Positions 32,294-42,633 of a stretch of 64,000 nucleotides of DNA are shown piece after piece. The DNA comes from DASYTH01 sp035762905 (lineage in GTDB: Bacteria > Actinomycetota > Actinomycetes > Mycobacteriales > Pseudonocardiaceae). The notes below the pieces were generated by a model. That model saw nothing but the letters and a program-made list of their open reading frames with translations, had not been told where the DNA came from and searched no databases. A program made the position numbers and the translations under genes. Each line of letters starts with the position of its first letter. Position 1 is the first letter of the stretch. Where the stretch lies: NCBI RefSeq assembly GCF_035762905.1, contig NZ_DASUCC010000063.1, positions 1-64,000 on the forward strand, written 5' to 3'.

Positions 32294-34516
32294 CTAGCGG
32301 GTGCGGGCTTCGCGCCACATGCGGTAGAGGGTGGGGCCGCCGTCCGGAACGGTGACCGTGCCGATCACCTTGAAGCCGTGGTGCAGGAACAGCGCCAGGT
32401 TGCGCCGGTTGCTGGCCTCCAGGTAGGCGGGCATCCCCTGCCGGTGCAGCTCGGAGAGCCGGCTGGCCAGCAGCGCCGAGCCGAGGCCGCGGCCCTGGTG
32501 CTCGGGCAGCACGCCGACGAAGTGCAGGTAGTGGTGCGCCCGGTCCACCGGATGCCCGGCCTGCATGGCCGCGTCCAGGGACAGGAACCGCGGCAGGTAC
32601 GGGCCGGTGGCCGCGGCCAGTTGGGCGTCGTAGTCGGCCGGGCCGGCGTCGGGGACGCCGTACGGCGCCGGGTACCAGATCGCCACCGCGGTGCGGTCGG
32701 CCGTGGCGAACACCTCGCCGGCGCCGCGCAACGCGTGCCGGGCCAGGATCCGGAAGAACGCCGGGTAGACCCGGGCCCGCACGTCCGGTTCCGGGATCAG
32801 CCACTCCCCCGGCATGTCGGTGTGGAACGCCTTGGCCAGCACCGTGGTCACCGTGTCCAGCTCGACGGAGGTGTTGTGCAGCCGGACGATTCCGGTGTCG
32901 GAGCGGACCGGCGCGCTGCGCCCCACCGGCGGCATGTCGACCACCGTCGGCAGCTCGGTGACCATCATGATCGGCGGCGGCTGCGGCCGGGACAGGTCGA
33001 GGCCGCGCTCGCTGTCCAGCTCGCTCATGGTCCGCCCGATGATCCGGTTGGCCCCCAACCCGATCGTCCGGTACACCTCCGGCCGGGTCTCCTTGAGATA
33101 CCAGCCCCAGAGCAGGCCGGCGACCGCGACGATCGCGTACAGCGCCGGCAGCACCCAGCCGCGCGGATCGCCGGCCGGCACCCGGAGCAGCACCGGGAAG
33201 TTGGTCAACACCAGGACGAGCACCACGACCAGCGACACCCCGCCGAGCGCAGGCGCGATCTGGCGGCTCCACCGGCTCTCCGCGGCCGGCCGGCGGCGGA
33301 AGTAGCCGAGCACCGCGGCCGACGTGCCGATCATCAGCAGCAGCACCCCGAGCGCGCCGAGGCTGGTGCCGACGAAGAACAGCGTGACCACCGGATCGGT
33401 CCGGCTCAGCGTGGCGATGGCCAGCACCACGAAGGCGATCGCCGACTGGGTGAGCGAGCCGAGGTAGGGCGAGCCGGTGCGGTAGTGCGTGCCACCGAGC
33501 GCCGCCGGCAGCACCCGCTCCCGGCCGAGGCTGAACAGGTACCGGGCCACGGTGTTGTGGAAGCTGAGCAGCGCGGCGAACAGGCCGGTCACGAACAGCA
33601 CCCGGGCGATGTCGGTGAGGGCCGCGCCGACGTGTCCGGAGCCGAGGTCGAACAGCAGCGCCGGCCCATGCAGCCGGGCCGCGGCCACCACCCCGTCCGG
33701 CCCGGTGGCCACGGACAGCGCCCAGGACGAGACCGTGTAGAGCAGGCCGAGCAGGCCGATCGCGAGGAACGTCGCCCTGGCAACGGTGCGCCGGGGATCC
33801 TTGGTCTCCTCGGCGAAGGCCGCGCCGCCCTCGAACCCGACGAACCCGGCGGCGGCCACGGCGAGCGCGGCGCCCCAGCCGGCGACCACCAGGTTCCCGG
33901 GCAGCACCGGCTCCAGGCTGACCGCGCCGCCGGCCGGGTTGGCGACGAAGACCAGGTCGTAGCCGAGCACCACCAGACACTCCGCGACCACAAGGAAGGC
34001 GAGCAGCCGGCCGCTGATGTCCACCCGGAGCACCCCGACCGCCGCGATCACCGCCCACCCGGCCACCGCGCCCAGCCACCACGGCACGGTGGCACCGAAC
34101 AGGGACCCGACCAGGCCGGACAGCGCCGCCCCGAACAGCCCGTACAGCCCGATCTGCATGGCGTTGTAGGCCAGCAGCGCGACGAAACTGGCCGCCACGC
34201 CGGGTATCCGGCCCAACCCCTGAACCAGGTAGGTGTAGAAGGCCCCGGCATTGGTGATGTGCCGGGACATCGCCACGTAGCCGGCGGCGAACACGGCGAA
34301 GATCACGGTGGTGACCAGGTACGCGGCCGGCAGGCCGAGCACGCCGGTCACCGCGAAGCCGGTGGTGACCCCGCCGGCGACCGTGGTCAGCGGGGCGGCC
34401 GCGGCGACGACGAAGAACACCACGCCCGCCACCCCGAGCCGGTTGGCCGCCAGCACCGCCGACACCTTGCTCGGCGCGCGACCGGTCTGCCCGGTCCGGG
34501 GTGCGGTACCGACCAC
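32294..34516 (-). CDS. APC-family amino-acid permease fused to a GNAT acetyltransferase domain
   Basis: The 740-residue product has about 12 transmembrane segments in residues 20-470 with APC features (FFVVAAAAPLTTVAGGVTTG, GFVGFEGGAAFAEETKDPRR). A hydrophilic linker follows, then a GNAT domain (about 555-735) with TSVELDTVTTVLAKAFHTD and the acetyl-CoA motif VLPEHQGRGLGSALLASRL. The GTG start at 34516 lies 5 nt after AAGGAGG. The fusion is continuous, with no stop or frame change, so uptake and acetylation of a substrate, or acetyl-CoA sensing of transport, could be linked. The GPP34 gene lies 17 bp upstream on the same strand. Confidence 0.85.
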   Translation of the reverse strand: MVGTAPRTGQTGRAPSKVSAVLAANRLGVAGVVFFVVAAAAPLTTVAGGVTTGFAVTGVLGLPAAYLVTTVIFAVFAAGYVAMSRHITNAGAFYTYLVQGLGRIPGVAASFVALLAYNAMQIGLYGLFGAALSGLVGSLFGATVPWWLGAVAGWAVIAAVGVLRVDISGRLLAFLVVAECLVVLGYDLVFVANPAGGAVSLEPVLPGNLVVAGWGAALAVAAAGFVGFEGGAAFAEETKDPRRTVARATFLAIGLLGLLYTVSSWALSVATGPDGVVAAARLHGPALLFDLGSGHVGAALTDIARVLFVTGLFAALLSFHNTVARYLFSLGRERVLPAALGGTHYRTGSPYLGSLTQSAIAFVVLAIATLSRTDPVVTLFFVGTSLGALGVLLLMIGTSAAVLGYFRRRPAAESRWSRQIAPALGGVSLVVVLVLVLTNFPVLLRVPAGDPRGWVLPALYAIVAVAGLLWGWYLKETRPEVYRTIGLGANRIIGRTMSELDSERGLDLSRPQPPPIMMVTELPTVVDMPPVGRSAPVRSDTGIVRLHNTSVELDTVTTVLAKAFHTDMPGEWLIPEPDVRARVYPAFFRILARHALRGAGEVFATADRTAVAIWYPAPYGVPDAGPADYDAQLAAATGPYLPRFLSLDAAMQAGHPVDRAHHYLHFVGVLPEHQGRGLGSALLASRLSELHRQGMPAYLEASNRRNLALFLHHGFKVIGTVTVPDGGPTLYRMWREARTR

Positions 34517-34533
34517 GCGGTCCTCCTTCGGGT

Positions 34534-35211
34534 TCACCGGCGCCCGACGACCGCGTCGCCGACCGCGGCCTCGGTGTGATCGGCCAGCTCCCGCACCGCG
34601 CGCGGAAGCTGGTCGCGCAGCCGGTCGAGCCGGCGGCGCAGGCCGGCACGCTGCTCGCGCCACCAGGCGAGCCGGGGCAACAGGCCGCAGGCGTCGGCCA
34701 GCGCCGCGAAGGTCATGGCCGGGATCGTGCTGTCCGGCGCGTGGTCGTGGGTGAGCAGGCTGTGCACGGCCGCCTCCGGGCCGAGCGCGGAGTTGAGATC
34801 AACCGCACGGTAGCTGCTCGCCGCCCCGCCCCACCAGTGCCGGCCGGACACCTCGTGCAGGATCCCGTTGAAACACAAGCGGTTGCGCACCTGGGTGACC
34901 GAGCTGTGGCTCAGGTAGACCAGCCACACCCGCACCGTGCGCGGCTGCTTGGCGACCTGCAGCTCGGTGACCACGTCCTCCAGGATCGCCTGACCGAGGA
35001 CGTCCTGCAGCGGCCCGCGGTTGACCGGGACGATCCGGCCCTGCTGCACGTCGATCCGCGCCTCGAGGACCAGCTCGGACAGCAGCGCCCCGGCCAGGCC
35101 GAGCGCCATGCCGGACCGGTGCAGCCGGGCCTGCAGGTGCCCGGTGTCATGATCATGAGCGGCAAGGAAGAGCTGGTCCGCTACCCGAACGGGCGGACCG
35201 AGTCGAGTCAC
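34534..35211 (-). CDS. GPP34 (Golgi phosphoprotein 3-like) family protein
   Basis: The product of about 225 residues begins its domain at VADQLFLAAHDHDTGHLQ, continues with SGMALGLAGALLSELVLEAR and DVLGQAILEDVVTELQVAKQ, and ends in an Arg-rich helical tail. This matches the GPP34/GOLPH3 fold found in many actinobacteria, where the role is unknown; the eukaryotic homologue binds phosphoinositides. The start is uncertain: GTG 35211 is closest to the domain, while GTG 35247 is possible, and neither has a clear Shine-Dalgarno sequence. It precedes the permease-GNAT gene by 17 bp. Confidence 0.75.
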   Translation of the reverse strand: MTRLGPPVRVADQLFLAAHDHDTGHLQARLHRSGMALGLAGALLSELVLEARIDVQQGRIVPVNRGPLQDVLGQAILEDVVTELQVAKQPRTVRVWLVYLSHSSVTQVRNRLCFNGILHEVSGRHWWGGAASSYRAVDLNSALGPEAAVHSLLTHDHAPDSTIPAMTFAALADACGLLPRLAWWREQRAGLRRRLDRLRDQLPRAVRELADHTEAAVGDAVVGRR

Positions 35212-35305
35212 CAGCGACCGTGCCGGAGCGTGGGAATGGAACAGCACACGTCGTATGGCAACCTCTGGGTAGGGGACCGGAGCGGCTCATTCTGTCACCC
35301 GACGT

Positions 35306-36415
35306 TCACCCTGGGTAGAGGTCTTCTGGCCGCAATCCGTACACCCTTGCGGCGTTGCCCGAGCCGATCGCCCCGGCCAGCCGCTCGGCGTCCACTGTGG
35401 ACAGTACGTCCTCGGCGATCCACTCGTCGAGCAGCCGGCCGGTGTGCCGCCGCCACAGCGCGGCGGCCAGGTGGTGCAACTCGGGCAGCACCCGGCCGTC
35501 CGAGGAGTAGACCACCGCGTCGAACGGCGCCAGCTCGAGAACCTCGGCCAGCACCGCGCCGAACCGGGCCCCGGTGAACGGCACGGTGAGCCCGACGTCG
35601 ACCAGCACGTGCGGAAAGACGTGTGCGAGGTAGCCGGCGTTGCGGTGGTACGGCCAGCAGTGCAGCAACACCACGGTGATCCCCGAGTCCACTGTGGATT
35701 CCAGGAACGGGTGCAGCAGGGCCGGGTCCACCGCGCGCAGCCGCAGGTCGGGATCGCCGAAGCCGGTGTGCACCTGCAGCGGCAGACCCAGCCGGGTCGC
35801 CTCGTGCACCAGCCAGGCCAGCAGCACCGGATCGGTCAGCCGGTCTTGTCCGGACCGCAGCCACCGCCCAAGCGCCGCACCGGCTTCGGCGTCCGGCGGC
35901 GGCGCGGCCGGCAGGTCCAGCCCGCACCGGTAGCCGGCGATGGTCTTCAGTGCCACTGCCCCGCTCGCCCGCTCGCGCAGCGCCGCGGCGATCACGTCCA
36001 GCGTCTCGGCACCCCGCGCCACCGCGGTTTCCGCCACGTGCTCGATCCGGACCACCTCGTGTCCGGCGCCCGGTCCCGACCCGGCCGGTCCGGACAACGG
36101 CGGGTCCGGCACGAACCCGGTGTCCACCAGCCAGTCCGACACCCCGGCCGCACGCAACAGCCGTCCGGTCACCTCGCGCCAGCCAAGCTCGGCGCGCCGC
36201 CGCAGGTAGGCCGTGCGGCCGGGGTGCGGCGGCAGATCGAGCACCGGAGCGCACCAGCGCAGCACCGCCTTGCCCAGCAACGAGTCGAACGGGTCGCGGT
36301 GCGCGGGCAGGGCGGGCGCCTCGGTCAGCCACCCGGCCACCGTGGCGTCGTCCAGATCCTCGGTGACCACGCCATGACAGTGCTGGTCGATCAAGGGCAG
36401 ACCGTCGGTCAGCAC
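35306..36415 (-). CDS. Amidohydrolase (FluG-like N-domain type)
   Basis: The 369-residue product has the amidohydrolase start LIDQHCHGVV (HxH), a later LQVHTGFGDPDLRL, LLHCWPYHRNAGYLA and the catalytic region VVYSSDGR, matching the amidohydrolase-2 superfamily. It is encoded 13 bp after the glutamine-synthetase-like gene on the same strand. In fungal FluG and plant nodulin/GS proteins these two domains are fused into one chain, so the pair probably acts on one gamma-glutamyl or related substrate. GTG 36415 is used, without a strong Shine-Dalgarno sequence. Confidence 0.82.
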   Translation of the reverse strand: MLTDGLPLIDQHCHGVVTEDLDDATVAGWLTEAPALPAHRDPFDSLLGKAVLRWCAPVLDLPPHPGRTAYLRRRAELGWREVTGRLLRAAGVSDWLVDTGFVPDPPLSGPAGSGPGAGHEVVRIEHVAETAVARGAETLDVIAAALRERASGAVALKTIAGYRCGLDLPAAPPPDAEAGAALGRWLRSGQDRLTDPVLLAWLVHEATRLGLPLQVHTGFGDPDLRLRAVDPALLHPFLESTVDSGITVVLLHCWPYHRNAGYLAHVFPHVLVDVGLTVPFTGARFGAVLAEVLELAPFDAVVYSSDGRVLPELHHLAAALWRRHTGRLLDEWIAEDVLSTVDAERLAGAIGSGNAARVYGLRPEDLYPG

Positions 36416-36428
36416 GGCCGGTCGCCGT

Positions 36429-37817
36429 TCACCAGCGCCACCGGGTGGCCTCGGCCAGCGCGGCGGCGTCCAGGTCGGCGCACGCCGCCGCTTCGGCCCG
36501 GCGCACGGTGAGCAGCGCGTCGTGCAGCTCCGGACCCAGCGCGCCGGCCAGCACCGCGGACGAGGCGAGCGCGTCCGCGGCGGCGCCGGCCGTGGTGGGC
36601 AGCCGGTGGATCCCGGCGGCGGCCTGGCCGACCGGGTCGAGCAGGGCCGGGTCGCCGGTGACCGGCCGCGGCAGCCGCAACTCGCCGGCCACCCCGGCGA
36701 GTCCGGCCGCGATCACCGCGCCGACCAGCAGGTACGGGTTGGCCGTGCCGTCGAAGCACTTCACCTCGGCGTTGGCCGCGGAGGACCCGGTGCCGGGCAG
36801 GCCGGTGACCATTCGGATCGCGGTCTCCCGGGTCTCCACCCCCCAGCACTGCCACACCCCGGCCCACCGGGACGGCTGCAACCGCAGGAAGCTCGCCGGG
36901 TGTCCGGCGCCGACCGCGACCAGCGCCGGCAGCTCGCGCAGCACGCCGGCCAGGAACGCCTCGCCGGCCGGGCGCAACCCGGCCGGCCCCGACCCACCGG
37001 CCATCGCGCTGCCGTCCGCGTCGTGCACGGAAAGGTGCAGGTGCGCGCCCGATCCGGCGCCGTCCGGGTCCACGGTCGGCGCGAACGTGGCCCGCCAGCC
37101 GTGCCGCAGGCTGCGGGCCCGGACGGTATGCCGGACCAGCACCGCGTCGTCGGCGGCGCCGACCGGGTCGCGCGCCGCCACCGAGAGCTCGAGCTGGGCC
37201 GGCGCGTACTCGGGGTGGAACTGGTCGACCGGAACGCCCTGCGCGTGCAGGTCGGCCACCAGCTCCCGGGCGTAGCCGGCCACCTGCTCCAGCCGGATCT
37301 GGCCGTAGGCCGGACCGTCGAAGGCCGGGACGAAGCCGGCCGCGTCGGACCGGCCGAGGATCCACTCGTGCTCCACCGCCATGCGCAGGGTGAGCCCGTG
37401 CTCGCCGGCGGCCGCCACCTGCCGGGCGGCGAAGGCCCGTTGGCAGGCCGCGAACCGGGTGCCGTCCTGGGTGAACTTGTCCGCCGGCGCCCAGGCCCAG
37501 CCCGGCACCCCGGCCAGTGCGACCGCGCGGTCCAGGTCCGGCACCAGCCGCAGGTCACCGTCCGGGCCGCCGAGGTGGCGGCCGACGGCCATGATGTCGG
37601 CCGAGGAGAACGTCTCGAAGCACGGCGACGCACCGACCCCGGCCGCGGCCGCGGCGGCCAACCGGCCCAGCGGAACCGTCTTGACCCGGACGATCCCCGC
37701 ATTGTCCATAAAGGACAGCTCGACCAGCTCGACACCGGAGCGCTCGAGCTCGTCGATCCGGCCGGCGGCGTTCGGCTCGCCGGCCGGGATCCGGTCCACG
37801 GTCGCCATGCCGACCAT
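36429..37817 (-). CDS. Glutamine synthetase-like ligase (FluG/GS-III-like partner)
   Basis: The 462-residue product carries glutamine-synthetase motifs: ELSFMDNAGIVRVKTVPL, MAVEHEWIL in place of the usual ENEF, SGAHLHLSVHD (HxH metal/glutamate site), LQPSRWAGVWQCWG and KCFDGTANPYLLVGAVIAA. These are typical of GS-like gamma-glutamyl ligases, which attach glutamate to amines, rather than of the housekeeping GlnA, which usually keeps different signature residues. It is followed by an amidohydrolase that could provide the complementary step. A second in-frame ATG at 37808 gives MATVDRIP and is equally possible. The amidase gene lies 13 bp upstream on the same strand. Confidence 0.82.
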   Translation of the reverse strand: MVGMATVDRIPAGEPNAAGRIDELERSGVELVELSFMDNAGIVRVKTVPLGRLAAAAAAGVGASPCFETFSSADIMAVGRHLGGPDGDLRLVPDLDRAVALAGVPGWAWAPADKFTQDGTRFAACQRAFAARQVAAAGEHGLTLRMAVEHEWILGRSDAAGFVPAFDGPAYGQIRLEQVAGYARELVADLHAQGVPVDQFHPEYAPAQLELSVAARDPVGAADDAVLVRHTVRARSLRHGWRATFAPTVDPDGAGSGAHLHLSVHDADGSAMAGGSGPAGLRPAGEAFLAGVLRELPALVAVGAGHPASFLRLQPSRWAGVWQCWGVETRETAIRMVTGLPGTGSSAANAEVKCFDGTANPYLLVGAVIAAGLAGVAGELRLPRPVTGDPALLDPVGQAAAGIHRLPTTAGAAADALASSAVLAGALGPELHDALLTVRRAEAAACADLDAAALAEATRWRW

Positions 37818-37829
37818 GGTGCACCATGT

Positions 37830-39389
<1,560 letters not shown>

Positions 39390-39438
39390 TGACCCATGCC
39401 ACTCCCCGTTCCGGTAGCGGTCAATCCTGCCGTTCGGT

Positions 39439-40188
39439 CTATTCCGCGATCGATGCCATGAATTTCTGGATCCGGCCGTGCGTGTCCGACCGGGACCAGA
39501 GCTGCTTGACCAGCGCGTCCTCGGTCGCCGCCGAGCGCTGGAGGTTCTCCCACGCCGGGCGCTGCAGCTGCCGTTTGGCCAGCAGGTAGGCCTCGGCGCC
39601 GCGCTCCGCGCGCACCCGCGCCCGGCGCACCGCGGTCTGGTCCAGCGTCTCGGGCTGGGTGAGCTCGTCGACGTAGCCCTTGCGCTGCGCGGTGCGCACG
39701 TCCACCAACTCGGCGCCGAGCACCAGGTCCCTGGCCGCCGCCGTGCCGACCGCGAACCGGACGATCTCGATCGCCTCGGTCGGGAACGGCACGCCCACCC
39801 GCAGCTCGGACAGGCCCAGCCGGCCGCCGGGCTCGGCCGCGACCCGGTGGTCGCAGGCCGCGGCCAGCACGTACCCGCCGGCGATCGCGTGCCCGTTGAC
39901 CGCCGCCACGGTCGGCCCGGGGTACTGGAACACCGCCCGGAACGCCGCGGTCAGGCTGGTCAGGAACTCGGCGGCGTAACCGGCCGGCTCGGCCGTGATC
40001 CGCCGCAGGTCCACCCCGGCGGAGAAACTCGACCCGGCACCGGTCAACACCAGCGGCGGCGCCTGCCCGGCCAGCTCCCCGAGCACCGCGATCAACTCGT
40101 CCAGCAGCTCAAGATCCAGCGCGTTCACCGGAGCCCGGGCCATCCGCAGCAGCACGACGTCGTCGTGCGCCTCCCGCTCGATCGCCAT
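39439..40188 (-). CDS. Enoyl-CoA hydratase/isomerase family protein
   Basis: The 249-residue product has crotonase-fold features: oxyanion-hole segment GSSFSAGVDLRRI, NGHAIAGGYVLAAACD and the SELRVGVPFPTE stretch with a possible catalytic Glu. The length matches the family. ATG 40188 is preferred over the GTG at 40206 because GGGCGG lies suitably upstream. It lies 49 bp before the amidase gene on the same strand. The acyl-CoA substrate is not predictable. Confidence 0.85.
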   Translation of the reverse strand: MAIEREAHDDVVLLRMARAPVNALDLELLDELIAVLGELAGQAPPLVLTGAGSSFSAGVDLRRITAEPAGYAAEFLTSLTAAFRAVFQYPGPTVAAVNGHAIAGGYVLAAACDHRVAAEPGGRLGLSELRVGVPFPTEAIEIVRFAVGTAAARDLVLGAELVDVRTAQRKGYVDELTQPETLDQTAVRRARVRAERGAEAYLLAKRQLQRPAWENLQRSAATEDALVKQLWSRSDTHGRIQKFMASIAE

Positions 40189-40340
40189 CGCGCACCGCCC
40201 AACCACCGCCGGCCTATAGGTTCTGCAAGTTTCCTATAAGCGCCCGGATCCCGGGCAACCCGGCCCCGGACCGGCCCGTCTCTGACAGTGGGAATCGGGA
40301 AACGACCCGAAAAGAAATCCAAACCAGGAGCGGGAAACGA

Positions 40341-40680
40341 GCACTGCCAAATTCGGGTCGCCACCATTTTCGCCGCGGCATCGCCATGCTCGCGCTCAGC
40401 GCGTGCGACACGTCTGACCCGGCCGCCGCACCGGCCCCGACCAGCACCGCCACCTCGGTCCCGGCGCGACCCGGTGCCAACACGTCGGTCCCGCCGGCCG
40501 TCACGACGGTGACCAAGGTCCGCCCTCCGGTCGCCCGGTCGTCGGCCCACCGGCTACGGCGAGATCAAGCTCGGCATGACCGCCGCCCAGGTCGTGGCGG
40601 CGGCCGCGGTTCCCGACGAGGGCGGGTACGCCGAACCGCTCATCTTCACTGGGGGTGCCGCCGGGCTTCGTGGCGAACGC
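40341..40680 (+). pseudogene. Decayed lipoprotein gene
   Basis: One frame reads RHHFRRGIAMLALSACDTSD, a lipoprotein signal with lipobox LSAC, then a Pro/Thr/Ser-rich linker up to about 40515. Sense then moves to another frame (GYGEIKLGMTAAQVVAAAAV, DEGGYAEPLIF) and fades before the hydrolase start at 40710. No ATG, GTG or TTG with Shine-Dalgarno sequence opens the first part. Loss of the start, an internal frameshift and missing C-terminus indicate a pseudogene. The 40189-40340 stretch contains nothing else recognisable. Confidence 0.5.
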
Positions 40681-40709
40681 GAAGTCCGGCGGCCCATTAG
40701 GGTCGAATC

Positions 40710-41777
40710 ATGGCCGAACCGCATGCCTTACCCGTCGCGGTCGGGCCGCGGGTCACAGCGGACGAGATCGTCTTCGCGCTGCCCGATCCGGGGCACCGGC
40801 TGGCCGGCGTGCGGCTGGCGCACGAGCTGAACCTGCCCGGGTTGCCGGTGGAGTTCGGGTTCGACGAGGCGGCCGGCGCGTGGACGCTGACCATCCCCCG
40901 GCCGCCGGTGCGGCGCATGGAGTACCGGCTGGAGCTGCGGCATCCGGACGGCGGGACGGAAAACGGCACCGATCCGACCAACCCGGTGCGCACCCCGGGC
41001 GCGTTCGGCGACAAGTCCGTGCTGACCATGCCGGGCTACACCGCCCCGGCGTGGCTGGCCGGTGCGCCGCCCTGGCCGGCCGGTGCGCCGCTGGCCATCC
41101 GGACCGGGGTCGGGCCGGTCGAGGTCACCGTGCTCTCCCCCGACCGGCCGGCCAGGCACCTGCTTCTCGCGCACGACGGCCCGGAGTTCGACCGGCTCGG
41201 CGCGCTCGGCCGGTTCGCCGCGACCATGGTGCGCGACGGCCGGCTCCCCCCGTTCCACCTGGTTCTCGCCGCGCCCGGATCGCGGGACGCGCGGTACTCG
41301 GCCAACCCGGCCTACGCCACGGCGCTGGCCACCGTCGTGCTGCCCCGGCTGCACGCCGCGCTCGGCAGTACCGGCCCGGCCGTGCTGATCGGCGCCAGCC
41401 TCGGCGCGCTGGCCGCCCTGCACGCCCAGCGCCGCTACCCGAACACGGTCGGCGGGCTGTTCCTCCAGTCCGGCAGCTTCTTCGTACCGGAGCACGACGA
41501 ATGCGAGCGGAACTACCGGTACTACCCGAGGGTGACCCGGTACGTCGCCACCGTGCGGCACGCCGGACCGGGGCCCGCGGTGCCGGTCACCCTCACCTGC
41601 GGAGCGGTGGAGGAGAACGCGAACAACAACCGGCTGATGGCCGACATCCTGCGCCGCCAGGGCTATCCGGCGACGCTGCACGAGGTACCGGACGCGCACA
41701 ACTACGTGGCCTGGCGGGACGCGCTTGACCCGCACCTGACCGGCCTGCTCGCCCGGGTGTGGGCCGCCGATGCGTGA
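40710..41777 (+). CDS. Alpha/beta-hydrolase esterase (enterochelin-esterase-like)
   Basis: The 355-residue product has an N-terminal beta-sandwich-like half (HELNLPGLPVEFGFDEAAG) and a C-terminal alpha/beta-hydrolase with nucleophile motif IGASLGALAAL (GxSxG), a preceding LLLAHDGPEFD segment, and a final His near PDAHNYVAWRD. This architecture resembles Fes/IroE-type esterases. The ATG is 40710. Its end overlaps the next gene's ATG by 8 bp, so the two hydrolases are coupled, with the ATP-grasp gene following. Confidence 0.82.
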   Translation: MAEPHALPVAVGPRVTADEIVFALPDPGHRLAGVRLAHELNLPGLPVEFGFDEAAGAWTLTIPRPPVRRMEYRLELRHPDGGTENGTDPTNPVRTPGAFGDKSVLTMPGYTAPAWLAGAPPWPAGAPLAIRTGVGPVEVTVLSPDRPARHLLLAHDGPEFDRLGALGRFAATMVRDGRLPPFHLVLAAPGSRDARYSANPAYATALATVVLPRLHAALGSTGPAVLIGASLGALAALHAQRRYPNTVGGLFLQSGSFFVPEHDECERNYRYYPRVTRYVATVRHAGPGPAVPVTLTCGAVEENANNNRLMADILRRQGYPATLHEVPDAHNYVAWRDALDPHLTGLLARVWAADA

Positions 41778-42489
41778 GGTGCAACTGCCGGACGGGCGGG
41801 TCGTGGTGCACGGGCACTGGGGCCGGCCGGTGCTGGTGTTCCCGAGCGAGCAGGGCAGCGCGACCGACGCCGAGTCCAACGGTCTGGTCGGCGCGGTCGG
41901 CGATCTGCTGTCCGCCGGCCGGGTCAAGCTGTACTGCGTCGACTCGTTCGACGGGGCCAGCTGGGCGGCCAGCCACCTGCCGCTCGAGGAGCGGGCCAGG
42001 GCGCACGAGCGCTACGAGTCCTGGATCGTCGGCACGGTGGCGCCGTTCATCTCCGGCGACTGCGGCGGGGAGACCGAGATCGCCACGGCCGGCTGCTCGA
42101 TGGGCGCCTACCACGCGCTCAACCTCGCGCTCCGGCACGCCCAGACGTTCGTGCTGGCGCTGTGCTTCTCCGGCAACTACGACACCGCGAGCTGGCGTGG
42201 CTGGGGTGCGCGGGGCATGGCCGAGTACTTCAACAACCCGGTGAGCTACGTGCCGAACCTGCACGGCGAGCACCTGGACTGGCTGCGGTCCCGGCTGTCC
42301 GTGCTGCTGGTGTGCGGCCAGGGGCAGTGGGAGGACACCACCGGCGCGCTGGAGTCCACCAAGTGGATGGCCGCCCTGTTGCGGGACAAGGGAATCCGCT
42401 GCGAGCTGGACCTGTGGGGGCACGACGTGCCGCACGACTGGCCGTCCTGGCGCGCCCAGTGGACCCACCACCTGCCACGTTTCTGTTGA
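41770..42489 (+). CDS. Small esterase-family alpha/beta hydrolase
   Basis: The 239-residue product has a nucleophile elbow GCSMGAYHAL (GxSxG with Ser), an Asp-containing late strand region and a terminal His in GHDVPHDWPSW. It lacks a signal peptide. It overlaps the upstream esterase by 8 bp and precedes the ATP-grasp gene by 144 bp, with a strong inverted repeat in between. Two adjacent hydrolases with an ATP-grasp enzyme suggest a small pathway that forms and cleaves an ester or amide, but the substrate is unknown. Confidence 0.82.
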   Translation: MREVQLPDGRVVVHGHWGRPVLVFPSEQGSATDAESNGLVGAVGDLLSAGRVKLYCVDSFDGASWAASHLPLEERARAHERYESWIVGTVAPFISGDCGGETEIATAGCSMGAYHALNLALRHAQTFVLALCFSGNYDTASWRGWGARGMAEYFNNPVSYVPNLHGEHLDWLRSRLSVLLVCGQGQWEDTTGALESTKWMAALLRDKGIRCELDLWGHDVPHDWPSWRAQWTHHLPRFC

Positions 42490-42523
42490 CACACAACGAC
42501 AAGGGAGATCGCCCGTGAGCGGA

Positions 42524-42623
42524 CGCTTGGCCGCGGCGCCGGCTGGACGAAGGAGCAGCGCAGCCACGAGGAACGAGTGGCGAGCAGCGCACGCAGGAAG
42601 CCGGCGCCAGCAGCGGCCAAGCG
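42524..42623. repeat. Large inverted repeat between esterase and ATP-grasp genes
   Basis: The left arm (42524-42544, CGCTTGGCCGC followed by GGCGCCGGCT) is complementary to the right arm (42599-42623) over 21 bp, interrupted only by a 4-nt AGCA bulge (42609-42612). The 54-nt loop is rich in ACGAG and GAGCAGCGC words. It forms an RNA hairpin just before the ATP-grasp ATG (42634) and may be an intergenic repeat or a regulator of its expression. Confidence 0.7.
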
Positions 42624-42633
42624 GGAGCGAACA

